Positions 1-9,809 are shown, numbered from the stretch's first letter. The stretch is 64,000 nt of DNA from Actinobacillus porcitonsillarum (GCF_003101015.1 NZ_CP029206.1:2181001-2245000); one strand, 5' to 3'. Numbers and translations: made by a program. The notes: generated by a model not told the origin, from the letters alone.

Positions 1-1611
1 CCATGCTTAATTAAAAATACCCATAATCCGGAAGCCAAAGGCACGATCATTGATGGCAATGTGGTAAACGATAACTTAAAAGTGAAAGGGATCACGAACC
101 TTGATAATGTAGCAATGTTCAACGTATCAGGCTCAGGTATGCAAGGTATGGTCGGTATGGCGGCTCGTGTGTTTACTGCGATGTCGCAAGCGGGTATTTC
201 CGTGAACTTAATTACACAATCGTCTTCTGAATATAGTATTAGCTTCTGTGTGCCGGTCAAAGCGGTTGAAAAAGCACTGGCTGCGTTAAACAGCACTTTT
301 GCCCAAGAACTCAAAGAAGGTTTATTAGATCCTGTGGAAGTGATTAAAGACCTTTCTATCGTATCTGTCGTTGGTGACGGTATGCGTACAGCGAAAGGGA
401 TTGCGGCTCGCTTCTTCTCTGCCCTTGCTCAAGCAAATATCAGCATTGTGGCGATTGCGCAAGGTTCATCAGAGCGTTCAATTTCTGCCGTAGTACCATT
501 AAATAAAGCGATTGAAGCGGTTAAAGCAACCCATAAAGCGTTATTTAATAACAAAAAAGTGGTCGATGTCTTTTTAGTCGGTGTCGGTGGTGTGGGTGGC
601 GAATTGATCGAACAGATCAAAACACAAAAGGAGTACCTTGCAAAGAAGGATATTGAGATCCGAGTTTGTGCATTAGCTAACTCGAACAAAATGTTACTCA
701 ATGAAAACGGTTTAAGCCTTGATAACTGGCGTGCGGATTTAGAATCGGCAACACAGCCGTCTGACTTTGATGTGTTGCTTTCGTTCATTAAATTACACCA
801 CGTGGTAAACCCTGTTTTTGTGGATTGTACAACGGCACAATCTGTGGCAAACCTTTATGCACGTGCATTAAAAGAAGGCTTCCACGTGATTACGCCAAAC
901 AAAAAGGCGAATACGTCAAGCTATGCTTATTATCAAGAAATGCGTGAAAATGCTCGCCAAAGCCAGCATAAATTCTTATACGAAACGAACGTAGGCGCAG
1001 GTTTGCCTGTGATTGAGAACTTACAAAACTTATTGGCTGCCGGCGATGAAGTAGAAAAATTTGAAGGGATTTTATCCGGTTCGCTCTCTTTCATTTTCGG
1101 TAAGTTAGAAGAAGGAGCTACGCTTTCCGAAGCAACGAATATTGCCAAAGAAAAAGGCTTTACTGAGCCAGATCCTCGTGATGATTTATCAGGGCAAGAT
1201 GTCGCACGTAAATTGTTGATTTTAGCGCGTGAGTGTGGCTATCCGTTAGAGTTAGAAGATATTGAAGTGGAAGGCGTTTTACCAAAAGGTTTCTCAGAGG
1301 GTAAAACCGCAGCGGAATTTTTAGCGATGTTGCCAGAGCTTGATGCCGAATTTGCAAAACGTGTCGAAAAAGCGACCGCTTGTGGCAATGTGCTACGTTA
1401 TGTGGGCTCCATTGAAAACGGTAAATGCCGTGTCGCAATCAAAGAAGTAAACGGCGATGATCCGCTTTATAAAGTCAAAAACGGTGAAAATGCCCTTGCG
1501 TTCTATACCCGTTATTACAGCCCAATTCCACTTTTATTACGTGGCTATGGTGCGGGTAATGATGTTACCGCAGCCGGTATTTTTGCGGATATTTTGCGTA
1601 CATTAAAGTAA
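1..1611 (+). CDS. thrA: Bifunctional aspartokinase I / homoserine dehydrogenase I, 3' part
   Basis: ThrA phosphorylates aspartate and later reduces aspartate semialdehyde to homoserine in threonine/methionine synthesis. The reading frame is open from base 1, so the gene is cut by the window edge: about 536 residues are present of a family length near 820, and most of the aspartokinase catalytic domain lies outside. Visible parts are the end of the kinase domain (PCLIKN...), the paired regulatory ACT domains (around [17 protein letters not shown] and [17 protein letters not shown]), and the whole homoserine dehydrogenase domain with its nucleotide-binding [14 protein letters not shown] and the substrate-site region [14 protein letters not shown]. 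It ends 133 bp before thrB and very likely shares its operon. Threonine feedback through the ACT domains is known for the family. Identity is secure. Confidence 0.97.
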   Translation, partial: PCLIKNTHNPEAKGTIIDGNVVNDNLKVKGITNLDNVAMFNVSGSGMQGMVGMAARVFTAMSQAGISVNLITQSSSEYSISFCVPVKAVEKALAALNSTFAQELKEGLLDPVEVIKDLSIVSVVGDGMRTAKGIAARFFSALAQANISIVAIAQGSSERSISAVVPLNKAIEAVKATHKALFNNKKVVDVFLVGVGGVGGELIEQIKTQKEYLAKKDIEIRVCALANSNKMLLNENGLSLDNWRADLESATQPSDFDVLLSFIKLHHVVNPVFVDCTTAQSVANLYARALKEGFHVITPNKKANTSSYAYYQEMRENARQSQHKFLYETNVGAGLPVIENLQNLLAAGDEVEKFEGILSGSLSFIFGKLEEGATLSEATNIAKEKGFTEPDPRDDLSGQDVARKLLILARECGYPLELEDIEVEGVLPKGFSEGKTAAEFLAMLPELDAEFAKRVEKATACGNVLRYVGSIENGKCRVAIKEVNGDDPLYKVKNGENALAFYTRYYSPIPLLLRGYGAGNDVTAAGIFADILRTLK

Positions 1612-1629
1612 AAGATTATTAATACTTTT

Positions 1630-1701
1630 GTAGGGGCGGGCTTTATGCCCGCCCGTTAATGTGTAGATACGATTTTGGGTGGGGATAACCCCCACCCCTA
1701 C
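1630..1701. repeat. Dispersed palindromic element, copy 1 (thrA-thrB gap)
   Basis: A 72 bp element begins GTAGGGGCGGGC and ends CCCACCCCTAC. It holds two self-complementary hairpins (GCGGGC/GCCCGC and GGTGGGG/CCCCACC), and its two ends are inverted copies of each other. It belongs to the same family as the copies at 2698, 15586, 17640, 19894, 21863 and 35096. No outer terminal repeat is recognisable here. It lies inside the thrAB operon, so the transcript would carry two stable stem-loops between the genes. Confidence 0.8.
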
Positions 1702-1744
1702 GAAAATCTATGTATGTCTAATCCCATATAGAATAAGGAAAAAA

Positions 1745-2692
1745 ATGACATTACGAATTTATGCCCCAGCTTCAAGTGCAAATTTAAGTGTAGGTTTTGA
1801 CTCACTTGGCACAGCCATTTCGCCAATTGATGGGTCACTGCTTGGCGATGTAGTACAAATTGAAGATTGCGATCAACCATTTGAGTTGGAAAGTGTCGGC
1901 TATTTTGTGCGTAAATTGCCGAAAGAACCGCAAAAAAATATCGTTTATCAAGCTTATGTACTGTTTAGCGAACGTTTGAAATTGCGTGGTGGCGTGGTAA
2001 AAAATCTACGCCTGACCCTTGAGAAAAATATGCCGATTGGCTCAGGCTTAGGCTCAAGTGCTTGCTCAATTGTGGCGGCTCTCGTAGCTCTGAATAAATT
2101 CCATGATGAACCGTTCTCAAAAATGGAATTATTGGAAATGATGGGAGAATTGGAAGGCAGAATTTCAGGCTCAATCCATTACGATAACGTTGCACCATGT
2201 TATTTGGGCGGTTTGCAACTAATGACTCAATCGCTTGGAAATATCTGCCAGCCAATTCCATTTTTTGATGAGTGGTATTGGGTGTTAGCTTATCCGGGTA
2301 TTGAAGTTTCAACCGCTGAAGCTCGAGCGATTTTACCGAAAAGCTATACTCGCCAAGATATGATTGCTCAAGCTCGCTATTTAGGCTCTTTCATTCACGC
2401 TTGCCATACTCGCCAAGATGTTTTAGCAGCGATTATGATGAAAGATCTGATTGCTGAGCCATATCGTGAATCATTACTGCCAAACTTCGCTGAAGTTCGC
2501 CAAGGTTGTAAAGATTTAGGCGCATTAGCGGTGGGTATTTCAGGTTCTGGCCCGACAATGTTTGCTATTGCACCGGATTTGGAACACGCACAAAAACTCG
2601 TTGCTTACCTTGAAAAAGATTATCTACAAAACAATGAAGGCTTTATTCATATTTGTAAGGTGGATAATCAAGGTGCAAGAGAATTGAAGTAA
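1745..2692 (+). CDS. thrB: Homoserine kinase
   Basis: Homoserine kinase phosphorylates homoserine to O-phosphohomoserine, the substrate of threonine synthase, in the cytoplasm. The 315-residue protein is a GHMP-family kinase. Its ATP-binding motif [13 protein letters not shown] is at residues 96-108, and the C-terminal glycine-rich motif [13 protein letters not shown] is present. The ATG at 1745 was chosen because it gives the normal N-terminus [14 protein letters not shown] and follows ATAAGGA; the open frame extends upstream only through the repeat element. In most relatives thrC follows directly, but here the next gene is cysK. Confidence 0.97.
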   Translation: MTLRIYAPASSANLSVGFDSLGTAISPIDGSLLGDVVQIEDCDQPFELESVGYFVRKLPKEPQKNIVYQAYVLFSERLKLRGGVVKNLRLTLEKNMPIGSGLGSSACSIVAALVALNKFHDEPFSKMELLEMMGELEGRISGSIHYDNVAPCYLGGLQLMTQSLGNICQPIPFFDEWYWVLAYPGIEVSTAEARAILPKSYTRQDMIAQARYLGSFIHACHTRQDVLAAIMMKDLIAEPYRESLLPNFAEVRQGCKDLGALAVGISGSGPTMFAIAPDLEHAQKLVAYLEKDYLQNNEGFIHICKVDNQGARELK

Positions 2693-2697
2693 TGCTT

Positions 2698-2870
2698 TAA
2701 GTGGCAGATTGCTGACAAATTTTATTCATTCGATGTTTATTGGGGCTAATGTAATTAGCCCCTTGTATTAGTGGCGTAGGGTGGACGTAAGTCCACGCTT
2801 AAAATAACGAGCTTAATGCGTGGACTTAGGTCTACCCTACAAAATTAACGGTTTGTGCAACTGCTACATA
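2698..2870. repeat. Nested-palindrome element, copy 2 (thrB-cysK gap)
   Basis: This element fills half of the 363 bp gap after thrB and starts 6 bp past the stop codon. The inner block 2776-2840 runs from GTAGGGTGGACGTAAGTCCAC to GTCTACCCTAC, with two GTGGAC/GTCCAC-type hairpins that also pair with each other. The outer ends are imperfect inverted repeats: 2852-2870 reads TTTGTGCAACTGCTACATA, and 2698-2719 matches its complement with two small gaps. It also contains the hairpin at 2742-2762. The rest of the gap (2871-3055) is AT-rich upstream sequence of cysK. Confidence 0.75.
2742..2762 (+). terminator. Hairpin after thrB
   Basis: A perfect 9 bp stem, GGGGCTAAT / ATTAGCCCC, has a 3-nt loop and is followed by TTGTATT. 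It lies 50 bp after the thrB stop, inside repeat copy 2. It could terminate the thr transcript, but the T-tract is poor. Confidence 0.5.
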
Positions 2871-3055
2871 CCCCCCTATTTTTCGCCCAAATGCCGATAA
2901 AATTTCGGGACGAAAGATATTTCGCCCTACCCTCGTTCTTATATTCCTTTCTGTTATATAAAATGATTTTTTGCCTCTAACACTCATAAAAAAAATGGCG
3001 TATGCTTAGCTCAACTTATTCATTCAAACCTCATTGAAAAACTAAGGAATTAGCT

Positions 3056-4006
3056 ATGACTATTTATGCAGACAACTCATATACTATCGGTAATACCCCA
3101 CTTGTTCGTTTAAAAAATTTCGGTAACAACGGTAATTTGGTTGTGAAAGTCGAATCTCGCAATCCAAGTTTTAGCGTAAAATGCCGTATCGGTGCGAATA
3201 TGGTGTGGCAAGCAGAAAAAGACGGTATCTTAACCAAAGGGAAAGAGATCGTAGATGCGACCAGTGGTAATACAGGGATCGCGCTTGCTTATGTTGCTGC
3301 CGCACGAGGTTATAAAATTACCTTAACCATGCCGGAAACAATGAGTACAGAGCGTAAACGCTTATTACGTGGCTTAGGCGTTAATTTAGTGCTAACCGAA
3401 GGTGCTAAAGGTATGAAAGGTGCGATTGCTAAAGCAGAAGAAATTGTTGCAAGTGATCCGGATCGTTACGTTATCCTAAGACAGTTTGAAAACCCAGCAA
3501 ACCCAGCAATTCACCAACAAACCACCGGTCCTGAAATTTGGGAAGCGACCGAAGGCAAAATTGATGTTATCGTTGCAGGTGTTGGTACCGGCGGTACTAT
3601 TACCGGCGTTTCTCGCTATATCAAGCAAGACCAAGGCAAACAAATTCTTTCTGTTGCTGTTGAACCAAGTGAAAGCCCTGTGATTACGCAAACATTAAAC
3701 GGCGAAGAAGTTAAACCGGGCCCACACAAAATTCAAGGTATCGGCGCAGGCTTTATCCCGAAAAATTTAGATTTAAGCCTGATTGACCGTGTTGAACAAG
3801 TTTCTAGTGAAGAAGCAATCGCAACTGCTCGCCGTGTGATGGCAGAAGAAGGGATTTTAGTCGGAATTTCTTCAGGTGCAGCAGTGGCAGCCGCCGACCG
3901 TTTAGCTAAACTACCTGAATTTGCTGATAAGCTAATTGTCGCTGTGCTACCTTCTGCTTCAGAGCGTTATTTAAGTACATTGTTATTTGAAGGCATTGAT
4001 GTTTAA
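3056..4006 (+). CDS. cysK: Cysteine synthase A (O-acetylserine sulfhydrylase)
   Basis: CysK makes cysteine from O-acetylserine and sulfide with pyridoxal phosphate. The 316-residue length is that of Haemophilus CysK. The PLP lysine is K42 in [12 protein letters not shown], the phosphate/substrate loop TSGNTG is at residues 69-74, and the PLP-phosphate loop GTGGTITG lies near 177-184. The product ending IDV fits the C-terminal tail type that binds serine acetyltransferase CysE in other bacteria. The start at ATG 3056 follows CTAAGGAAT. The gene stands alone between repeat elements. An AT-rich stretch upstream (about 2935-2970, with TATATTCCTTTCTG) resembles CysB-dependent cys promoters, but that is only a guess. 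Here cysK is not next to cysZ, which lies at 15744. Confidence 0.96.
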   Translation: MTIYADNSYTIGNTPLVRLKNFGNNGNLVVKVESRNPSFSVKCRIGANMVWQAEKDGILTKGKEIVDATSGNTGIALAYVAAARGYKITLTMPETMSTERKRLLRGLGVNLVLTEGAKGMKGAIAKAEEIVASDPDRYVILRQFENPANPAIHQQTTGPEIWEATEGKIDVIVAGVGTGGTITGVSRYIKQDQGKQILSVAVEPSESPVITQTLNGEEVKPGPHKIQGIGAGFIPKNLDLSLIDRVEQVSSEEAIATARRVMAEEGILVGISSGAAVAAADRLAKLPEFADKLIVAVLPSASERYLSTLLFEGIDV

Positions 4007-4031
4007 TTTTGCCTATATTTTATGATGTTAA

Positions 4032-4055
4032 GTAGGGTGGGCATCCTTGCCCACC
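4032..4055. repeat. Single-hairpin relative of the GTAGGG element
   Basis: GTAGGG leads directly into a TGGGCA...TGCCCA hairpin, like half of the inner block of the larger copies. It lies 25 bp after cysK. The rest of the gap up to rho (4056-4271) is AT-rich and holds no gene or clear hairpin. As the rho leader it may carry autoregulatory Rho-binding sequence, but that cannot be read from motifs. Confidence 0.55.
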
Positions 4056-4271
4056 AATATCAAATTGACGAAATCAAGGAACCTCTTACAAAAATCAAAG
4101 GTCTGTATAAATACCATAAATACCGGTTATTTTTCAGAAAGAATTTGCAATTTTTTCAAATTTAGCGTATTCTTCCGCCATTCAATTTTATAGCGATTGC
4201 TATCCTCAGTAGTATCAGATTTCCAATCTTTATTATTTTTTATCAAACTTATCAAAATCAAATTATTTCCT

Positions 4272-5534
4272 ATGCATCTTACTGAATTAAAAAATACGCC
4301 AGTGTCGGAACTTGTCCGTATCGGCGAAGAACAAATGGGGCTTGAAAATTTAGCTCGTTTACGTAAACAAGACATTGTTTTTGCTATTTTGAAACAACAC
4401 GCAAAAAGTGGCGAAGATATTTTTGGACAAGGCGTGTTAGAAATCTTACCGGATGGGTTCGGTTTCCTTCGTTCTGCTGATAGTTCTTATCTTGCCGGTC
4501 CTGATGACATCTATGTTTCACCTAGCCAAATTCGCCGTTTCAACCTCCAAACAGGGGATAAAGTAGAAGGTAAAATCCGTCCACCAAAAGAAGGCGAACG
4601 TTATTTTGCGTTACTTAAAGTCGATTTAGTCAATGACGACAAACCTGAAGTTTCTCGTAGCAAAATTCTCTTTGAAAACTTAACTCCTCTTCATGCAAAT
4701 TCTCGTTTACGTATGGAACGTGGCAATGGCTCTACTGAAGATTTAACCGCCCGTATCTTAGACTTAGCAGCGCCAATCGGTAAAGGGCAACGTGCGTTAA
4801 TCGTAGCACCTCCAAAAGCAGGTAAAACGGTACTTCTACAAAATATTGCGCAAAGCATTACTCACAACCATCCAGAATGTGAATTGATTGTCCTTTTAAT
4901 CGATGAGCGTCCTGAAGAGGTAACTGAAATGCAACGTACTGTACGTGGCGAAGTGATTGCTTCTACCTTTGATGAACCGGCGACTCGCCATGTTCAAGTG
5001 GCAGAAATGGTTATCGAAAAAGCCAAACGCTCTGTTGAACATAAGAAAGATGTCGTAATTCTATTAGACTCTATTACCCGTTTAGCTCGTGCTTACAATA
5101 CGGTAACTCCGGTATCAGGCAAGATCCTTTCCGGTGGTGTGGATGCAAATGCTTTACATCGTCCTAAACGTTTCTTTGGTGCAGCTCGTAACGTGGAAGA
5201 AGGTGGTAGTTTAACCATTATTGCAACAGCATTGGTCGATACAGGTTCAAAAATGGACGAAGTAATTTTTGAAGAATTTAAAGGAACAGGTAACATGGAG
5301 TTACACCTTTCTCGTAAAATTGCTGAACGCCGTATTTTCCCTGCGATTGAATTTAACCGTTCCGGTACACGTAAAGATGACTTACTCATGACACCGGAAG
5401 AGCACCAAAAAACTTGGATGTTACGTAAAGTACTTAACCCAATGGGCGAAGTTGAAGCGATTGAATGGTTAATTGATAAACTGGGTGTCGCAAAAACGAA
5501 CGAAGAATTCTTTGAGATTATGAAACGCTCATAA
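4272..5534 (+). CDS. rho: Transcription termination factor Rho
   Basis: Rho is the hexameric RNA-dependent ATPase/helicase that ends many transcripts. The 420-residue product matches the Pasteurellaceae family length. Visible features are the N-terminal helical domain ([13 protein letters not shown]), the RNA-binding cold-shock-like fold with GFGFLR, Walker A PPKAGKT near residue 180, the catalytic glutamate segment [13 protein letters not shown], Walker [17 protein letters not shown] and the Q/R-loop segment. The ATG at 4272 gives the normal MHLTELK start; a 25-codon upstream extension of the open frame has no family counterpart. A strong terminator follows immediately. The ATG lacks an obvious Shine-Dalgarno sequence, compatible with modest, autoregulated expression. 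Confidence 0.98.
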   Translation: MHLTELKNTPVSELVRIGEEQMGLENLARLRKQDIVFAILKQHAKSGEDIFGQGVLEILPDGFGFLRSADSSYLAGPDDIYVSPSQIRRFNLQTGDKVEGKIRPPKEGERYFALLKVDLVNDDKPEVSRSKILFENLTPLHANSRLRMERGNGSTEDLTARILDLAAPIGKGQRALIVAPPKAGKTVLLQNIAQSITHNHPECELIVLLIDERPEEVTEMQRTVRGEVIASTFDEPATRHVQVAEMVIEKAKRSVEHKKDVVILLDSITRLARAYNTVTPVSGKILSGGVDANALHRPKRFFGAARNVEEGGSLTIIATALVDTGSKMDEVIFEEFKGTGNMELHLSRKIAERRIFPAIEFNRSGTRKDDLLMTPEEHQKTWMLRKVLNPMGEVEAIEWLIDKLGVAKTNEEFFEIMKRS

Positions 5535-5542
5535 AGATATAA

Positions 5543-5568
5543 AAAGCACTCCTTGGAGTGCTTTTTTT
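5543..5568 (+). terminator. Rho-independent terminator of rho
   Basis: A 10 bp stem, AAAGCACTCC / GGAGTGCTTT, has a 2-nt loop and runs into a seven-T tract, 8 bp after the rho stop. Confidence 0.92.
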
Positions 5569-5572
5569 GGCA

Positions 5573-6654
5573 TAGTAGACAAATTTGTTGCTGATTCGTC
5601 AAAAACTATGCCAAGTGGACAAAATTGTTGCTAATGTTTATTTTTTCTAAATGTTAGCAACTCTTTTTATTTAAAAAATCTTGTATAAACAACATCTTAC
5701 GCTTTTTCGTTAATCCATTGTGATTATTTAATTTTCGCTTAAGTTCACTAAATAACCCCTCTAAACGATTTGTCGTCTTTTCGATATTTAATTCAGAACA
5801 TTTCTCATAGGTAAAAATAAAATCCATATAACGCTTTAAACTGGCATAAGCACTTCTTACATTCCGATGTTTATAAGGAAAATAGCCTTTTTCATTCGCT
5901 TTATCACTTCGTTCTTTTAAAAACGCTTGGTGTTTTATAAACCAAGAATGTAATCGTCGATAAAATTCATTTTTTGAGCTTTTTGTGAGTGTTTTTACAA
6001 TTATTTTTAATTCTTTACCCGCTTGTGATTGATGTTTTTTTCTTAATTTTCGCATCACAATTGCCACCATATGAAATTGACACATTTGTACCGGCGTATT
6101 AAATAAATCTTTCATCAAACCACGTCTACCATCACAGGTAATCGATTGAATTATATGGCTTTTTTCTCTTAATCTGTTCAAGGCAAGTTTATAGTAAATA
6201 TCTTTTTCGGTTCGCACAAAATAATGGGAAATCACATTATTTGAATTAGAATCCATTAGCACTAATACGCCAAAATAACGACCGAAGAATGTCGTATCCA
6301 TAATGATGTTCAGGTATCAATTTGAAGGCGGTTTTAAAGGTGTTTTAGGGGCTTTATCAATATATCTTTGAATCGTTCTGACGGAACAATGATATTTAAC
6401 GGCAAGTTGTTGATAGGTTTGTTTTCCGGATGTGTAATCAGTCCAAATTTTAATTGGATCTAATTTATTCTTGGAGGAAAAAGTTTTATGACATTTATGA
6501 CAAAAATATCGTTGAATATTATTTGATGTACCATGTTTCTTTATTCTTGCACTTTGGCAAAATGGACAGTTTTTTGTTCATATTTCAAAAAGAGGGCTTA
6601 AAGCCTTGTACTATAAGGCTTTAAGCCACTTTTTAGCAACAAATTTGTCTATTA
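5573..6654 (-). mobile_element. Inactive insertion sequence, zinc-finger IS256-like type
   Basis: The ends are 19/20 matching inverted repeats: TAGTAGACAAATTTGTTGCT at 5573-5592 and its complement at 6635-6654. A second end-like motif, TGGACAAAATTGTTGCT, lies inside the left end (5615), so the exact left boundary is uncertain. An 8 bp inverted pair, GGCATAGT/ACTATGCC (5569-5576, 5605-5612), frames the left end. A strong hairpin, 6595-6627, with stem GGCTTAAAGCCTT sits just inside the right end, upstream of the transposase reading frame. The element inserted directly downstream of the rho terminator. It carries one transposase gene, which is broken (see next entry). Confidence 0.75.
5654..6581 (-). 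pseudogene. Transposase, N-terminal zinc finger plus MULE/IS256-like DDE domain, disrupted
   Basis: The intact ancestor would have about 309 residues. Translation of the minus strand shows a CPFC...CHKC zinc ribbon, then a helix-turn-helix region (QTYQQLAVKYHCSVRTIQRY), then a DDE domain with D in MDTTFFGRYFG, D in ITCDGRRG, the CQFH motif and E in NRLEGLFSELKRK. Two lesions are visible. The ATG at 6579-6581 is out of frame with the zinc finger because the following A-run has six rather than five A's. An in-frame TGA (near 6317) splits the zinc-finger/HTH part from the catalytic domain, most simply a CGA-to-TGA change. The 215-codon downstream frame alone lacks the DNA-binding part and probably cannot transpose by itself. 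Confidence 0.8.
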
Positions 6655-6667
6655 CACACTTTTTTTA

Positions 6668-6901
6668 GGTGTAATGGACAAAATTGTCGGCTTTCTTATT
6701 AGCAGCACTTGCGCTATATTCCTAATTAAATAATCACTCCATATTTTTAGTAGCGCTAATTTCTTTTTGAAAATAAATATTTGTTTTTGAGCACTATTTC
6801 TAAAAGTGGTATTTTTTGAACTATAATTGGCTTACAGCCCGTAATATAAGGTTATAAGCCAATTTTTAACAAATATTTTTCGACTATACTTTTTACCTTA
6901 C
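6668..6901 (-). mobile_element. Degenerate internally deleted relative of the adjacent insertion sequence
   Basis: The left edge TAATGGACAAAATTGTCGGC (about 6673) resembles the end motif of the neighbouring element. The stretch 6827-6900 (TTGGCTTA hairpin, then AACAAATATTTTTCGACTATA and TTTTTACCT) aligns with 6593-6670 of the intact element, including the hairpin with stem GGCTTA/TAAGCC. No transposase coding remains. It fills the gap between the insertion sequence and the DASS transporter gene, and its hairpin may now act as that gene's terminator. Confidence 0.55.
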
Positions 6902-6921
6902 AAAAGGTATTTTAAATATAA

Positions 6922-8313
6922 TTAAAACCAGAATACATATCCAACTGTACCAATCACTAAGACGCATACAATATTCAACCAGAAACCGGCTTTAACCATC
7001 TCGCTTTGTTTAATTGCTCCTGTACCAAAGACAATCGCATTTGGCGGCGTCGCAACAGGTAACATAAATGCACAAGATGCACCTAAACCGATGATTAGCG
7101 CTAAACCTAATGCATTCATATTGAGTGCTTGGGCAATTGAAATGAAAATCGGAACGAGTAATGCTGCACTTGCCGTATTTGAGGTAAATTCTGTTAAGAA
7201 AATAATAAAGGTTGCAACAATCAAGCCAATAATGTAGTAGTGTCCGCCTTCGATAATCGCGACTATGCCGTCAGCCATGATTTTACTTGCACCGGTTTGA
7301 CCTAATACCGCACTTAATGTTAAACCACCACCAAATAGGAATAACACGCCCCATTCTGTACCATCTTGAATTTGTTGCCACGTTGTAATGCGTGTAATAC
7401 ACAATAATGCTGCAGCAAGAAGTGCTAAAATACTGTCAAAGCTACCGATGTTGCCTTTTAAACCTAAAGCACTAGAAATCAATGGGTTTAAATAAGAACT
7501 AAATACCCAACCTAATGCAACACAGATAAAAATCACTAACGTTAAAATACGATCACGATTTAACTCAAGTTTTTCAACAGATTGCTCAAAGGTAACATTA
7601 AATTTTGGTTTAAATACCACATATAAAATCCCAACCATCAACGGCATGAGCATAAACATGATCGGCAGACCATATTTCATCCAATCGGCAAAAGAAAGAT
7701 GAAGCTGTGATGCCACAATCGCATTTGGTGGACTACCAACCAAAGTCCCCATTCCACCAATACTTGCACTATAAGCAATTCCTAATAGCACAAAAACATA
7801 AGTATTGTGGTTTTCTTGTCTGTCTAATTTACTCAAGATCCCCATTGCAAGCGGTAACATCATAGCCGTTGTTGCCGTATTACTCATCCACATGGATAAT
7901 CCAGCCGTTGCCACAAAAAGGTAAATCACCGCAACAGATAATTTCCCTTTTGACATTGCCATGATTTTATTTGCAATCATGCGGTCTAATTGCTGTACAT
8001 GTAATGCGGTTGCTAATGCAAATCCCCCAAAAAAGAGGAAGATAGTAGGATCCGCAAAAGCGACTAACGCCTCTTTTGATTTCACTAGACCTAGCCCTAT
8101 CGCCAAAATTGGGATTAGGAGTGCAGTTACCGTAACATGTAATACCTCTGTTAGCCAAAGCACCGCAACAAATACTAAAAGAGCCAACCCTTTTGTGGCT
8201 TCAGGTGCAAACGGCAAGGTATTAAGCAAAATAAAAAACAATACAACATCGGCAATAAAAATAATCATATTGCGCAGATTAGTTTGTTTTACTGAATGAA
8301 CACTTGTGCCCAT
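6922..8313 (-). CDS. DASS family sodium:dicarboxylate symporter
   Basis: A 463-residue inner-membrane protein of the divalent anion:sodium symporter family (SLC13/VcINDY type) that probably imports C4-dicarboxylates such as succinate. The length matches VcINDY (about 460). Two SNT sodium/substrate-binding motifs are visible, SNTATTAMMLP near residue 144 and TSNTASAALLVPIF near 378. GTLVGSPPNAIVAS and VATPPNAIVFG are the paired PPNA signatures after each hairpin. Multiple hydrophobic helices span the length. The ATG at 8313 follows a strong TGGGGGATTT site. It has its own promoter with a perfect CRP site, so catabolite control is likely. The substrate is inferred from the family only. Confidence 0.88.
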   Translation of the reverse strand: MGTSVHSVKQTNLRNMIIFIADVVLFFILLNTLPFAPEATKGLALLVFVAVLWLTEVLHVTVTALLIPILAIGLGLVKSKEALVAFADPTIFLFFGGFALATALHVQQLDRMIANKIMAMSKGKLSVAVIYLFVATAGLSMWMSNTATTAMMLPLAMGILSKLDRQENHNTYVFVLLGIAYSASIGGMGTLVGSPPNAIVASQLHLSFADWMKYGLPIMFMLMPLMVGILYVVFKPKFNVTFEQSVEKLELNRDRILTLVIFICVALGWVFSSYLNPLISSALGLKGNIGSFDSILALLAAALLCITRITTWQQIQDGTEWGVLFLFGGGLTLSAVLGQTGASKIMADGIVAIIEGGHYYIIGLIVATFIIFLTEFTSNTASAALLVPIFISIAQALNMNALGLALIIGLGASCAFMLPVATPPNAIVFGTGAIKQSEMVKAGFWLNIVCVLVIGTVGYVFWF

Positions 8314-8351
8314 AAATCCCCCACAACAATTTAGTCCATAAAATTAATTGC

Positions 8352-8412
8352 AATATACACAAAAATAGAAATAAAAACATAGGAATGTAACAAAACTGTG
8401 AATAAGATCACA
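8352..8412 (-). promoter_or_regulatory. CRP site and promoter of the DASS transporter
   Basis: TGTGA-ATAAGA-TCACA at 8397-8412 is a perfect CRP half-site pair with the standard 6-nt spacer. On the minus strand a -10-like TATATT lies at 8357-8352, which puts the CRP centre about 60 bp upstream of the expected start, the usual class I distance. The transporter ATG is 39 bp downstream of the -10. A recognisable -35 is weak, as expected for an activator-dependent promoter. Confidence 0.7.
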
Positions 8413-8424
8413 TTTTTATTACAT

Positions 8425-8454
8425 AAAAAAGAAGCTAACCATCAGGTTAGCTTC
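8425..8454 (-). terminator. Terminator of uraA
   Basis: Read on the minus strand, a 10 bp stem GAAGCTAACC/GGTTAGCTTC with a 4-nt loop leads into TTTTTT. It is 20 bp after the uraA stop and abuts the CRP site of the next gene. Confidence 0.88.
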
Positions 8455-8473
8455 GTTCATTTATTTTTGTAAA

Positions 8474-9706
8474 TTAATCTTCTTTTTTAACCGCTTCTTT
8501 CGGTAAAACGAGATTCATAATAATTGCAGCGATGGCACATAGGCTAATCCCTTTTAAAGAGAATTCACCAACATTGATCAGCATACCGCCAATACCGAAT
8601 GTCATCACCACAGAAACAATAACCAGATTACGGGCTTCACCCATATCGACTTTCGCTTTAATAAGCGTACTCATACCAACCGCTGCAATTGAGCCGAAAA
8701 CTAACATCATAATACCGCCCATGACAACGCCAGGAATCGTTTGTAAGAAGGCCCCAACTTTGCCACAGAAAGAGATCGCTATCGCCCAACAAGCTGCCCA
8801 TGTCATAATTTTCGGGTTGAAGTTTTTAGTCAGCATAACGGCACCTGTTACTTCCGCATAAGTTGTATTTGGTGGACCACCTAATAAAGAAGCGGCAGAG
8901 GTTGCTACCCCATCTCCGAGAAGCGTACGGTTCAATCCTGGTTTTTTCAAGAAATTTTGTCCTGTTACAGAACTAATTGCCATAACCCCACCAACATGCT
9001 CAACAGCCGGTGCAATTGCAATCGGGAGTAAATAAAGAATAGCGTCTAGACGGAACTCTGGTGTTGTAATTGTAGGTAAGCTGAACCAGGCTGCATTAGC
9101 AATTGGCGTAAAATCAACAATGCCAAGAAATATAGATAAAATATAGCCGACAACAATCCCAAACATAATTGGAACTAATTTCATCATGCCCTTAGCAAAC
9201 ACAGCAACAATCACGGTAGTAATTAATGTTACCATGGAAACGACCATTGCCATATCTTGTGAAATCGCACCATTACTGGTTTTTCCTAATGCCATATCGA
9301 CTGCAACAGGTGCTAATCCTAATCCAATAATGATAATGACAGGCCCTACCACAACCGGTGGAAAAATTCTATCCATTATCTGAGCACCTTTCCATTTTAC
9401 GAGTAAACTTAACGCAAAATAGACTAAACCGGTACAAGCTAAGCCGCCCATGGTTACTGCAATGCCCCACTCTTGAACACCGTATTGAATCGGTGCAATA
9501 AAAGCAAATGAAGAGGCTAAGAAAATAGGAACCTGACGTTGTGTACAAAGTTGAAATAATAAAGTACCAACCCCTGCGGTAAGAAGTGCCGTATTCGGGT
9601 CTAAACCAGTAATCAAAGGAACGAGAACAAGTGCGCCAAAGGCAACAAATAACATTTGTAAGCCTACAAACGCCTGTTTGGGAGTGCTAATTGTTTGATG
9701 AGTCAT
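8474..9706 (-). CDS. uraA: Uracil permease
   Basis: UraA is a proton-driven uracil importer of the NCS2 family. The product has 410 residues with the typical 14-helix pattern. The motifs SSFAFIAPIQYG, the substrate-site segment AIAPAVEHVGGVMAISSVTG, and LLGGPPNTTYAEVTGAV are the NCS2 hallmarks. The start MTHQTISTPKQAFVGLQMLF at 9706 was chosen over the longer frame because upstream residues are not family-like and the putP terminator sits there. The site AGATTTTCTAC before it is a weak ribosome binding site. The usual partner upp is not adjacent. The gene has its own terminator, and a promoter should lie between 9707 and 9809. Confidence 0.94.
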   Translation of the reverse strand: MTHQTISTPKQAFVGLQMLFVAFGALVLVPLITGLDPNTALLTAGVGTLLFQLCTQRQVPIFLASSFAFIAPIQYGVQEWGIAVTMGGLACTGLVYFALSLLVKWKGAQIMDRIFPPVVVGPVIIIIGLGLAPVAVDMALGKTSNGAISQDMAMVVSMVTLITTVIVAVFAKGMMKLVPIMFGIVVGYILSIFLGIVDFTPIANAAWFSLPTITTPEFRLDAILYLLPIAIAPAVEHVGGVMAISSVTGQNFLKKPGLNRTLLGDGVATSAASLLGGPPNTTYAEVTGAVMLTKNFNPKIMTWAACWAIAISFCGKVGAFLQTIPGVVMGGIMMLVFGSIAAVGMSTLIKAKVDMGEARNLVIVSVVMTFGIGGMLINVGEFSLKGISLCAIAAIIMNLVLPKEAVKKED

Positions 9707-9809
9707 GTAGAAAATCTCAGTTGTGATCGTAAAAAAAGAATGGTTATCTTTCGACAACTGAAAGGCAATTATACGTGAATTCTCGCCATCTTTGAATGGA
9801 AAAATGAAA

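Noticed and set aside
429-788. Minus-strand open frames inside thrA and other core genes
   Set aside because: They are shadows of strongly conserved genes on the other strand with no independent support.
4056-4271. Leader peptide or riboswitch before rho
   Set aside because: No short frame with a ribosome site and no stable alternative hairpins could be recognised; only an AT-rich leader is seen.
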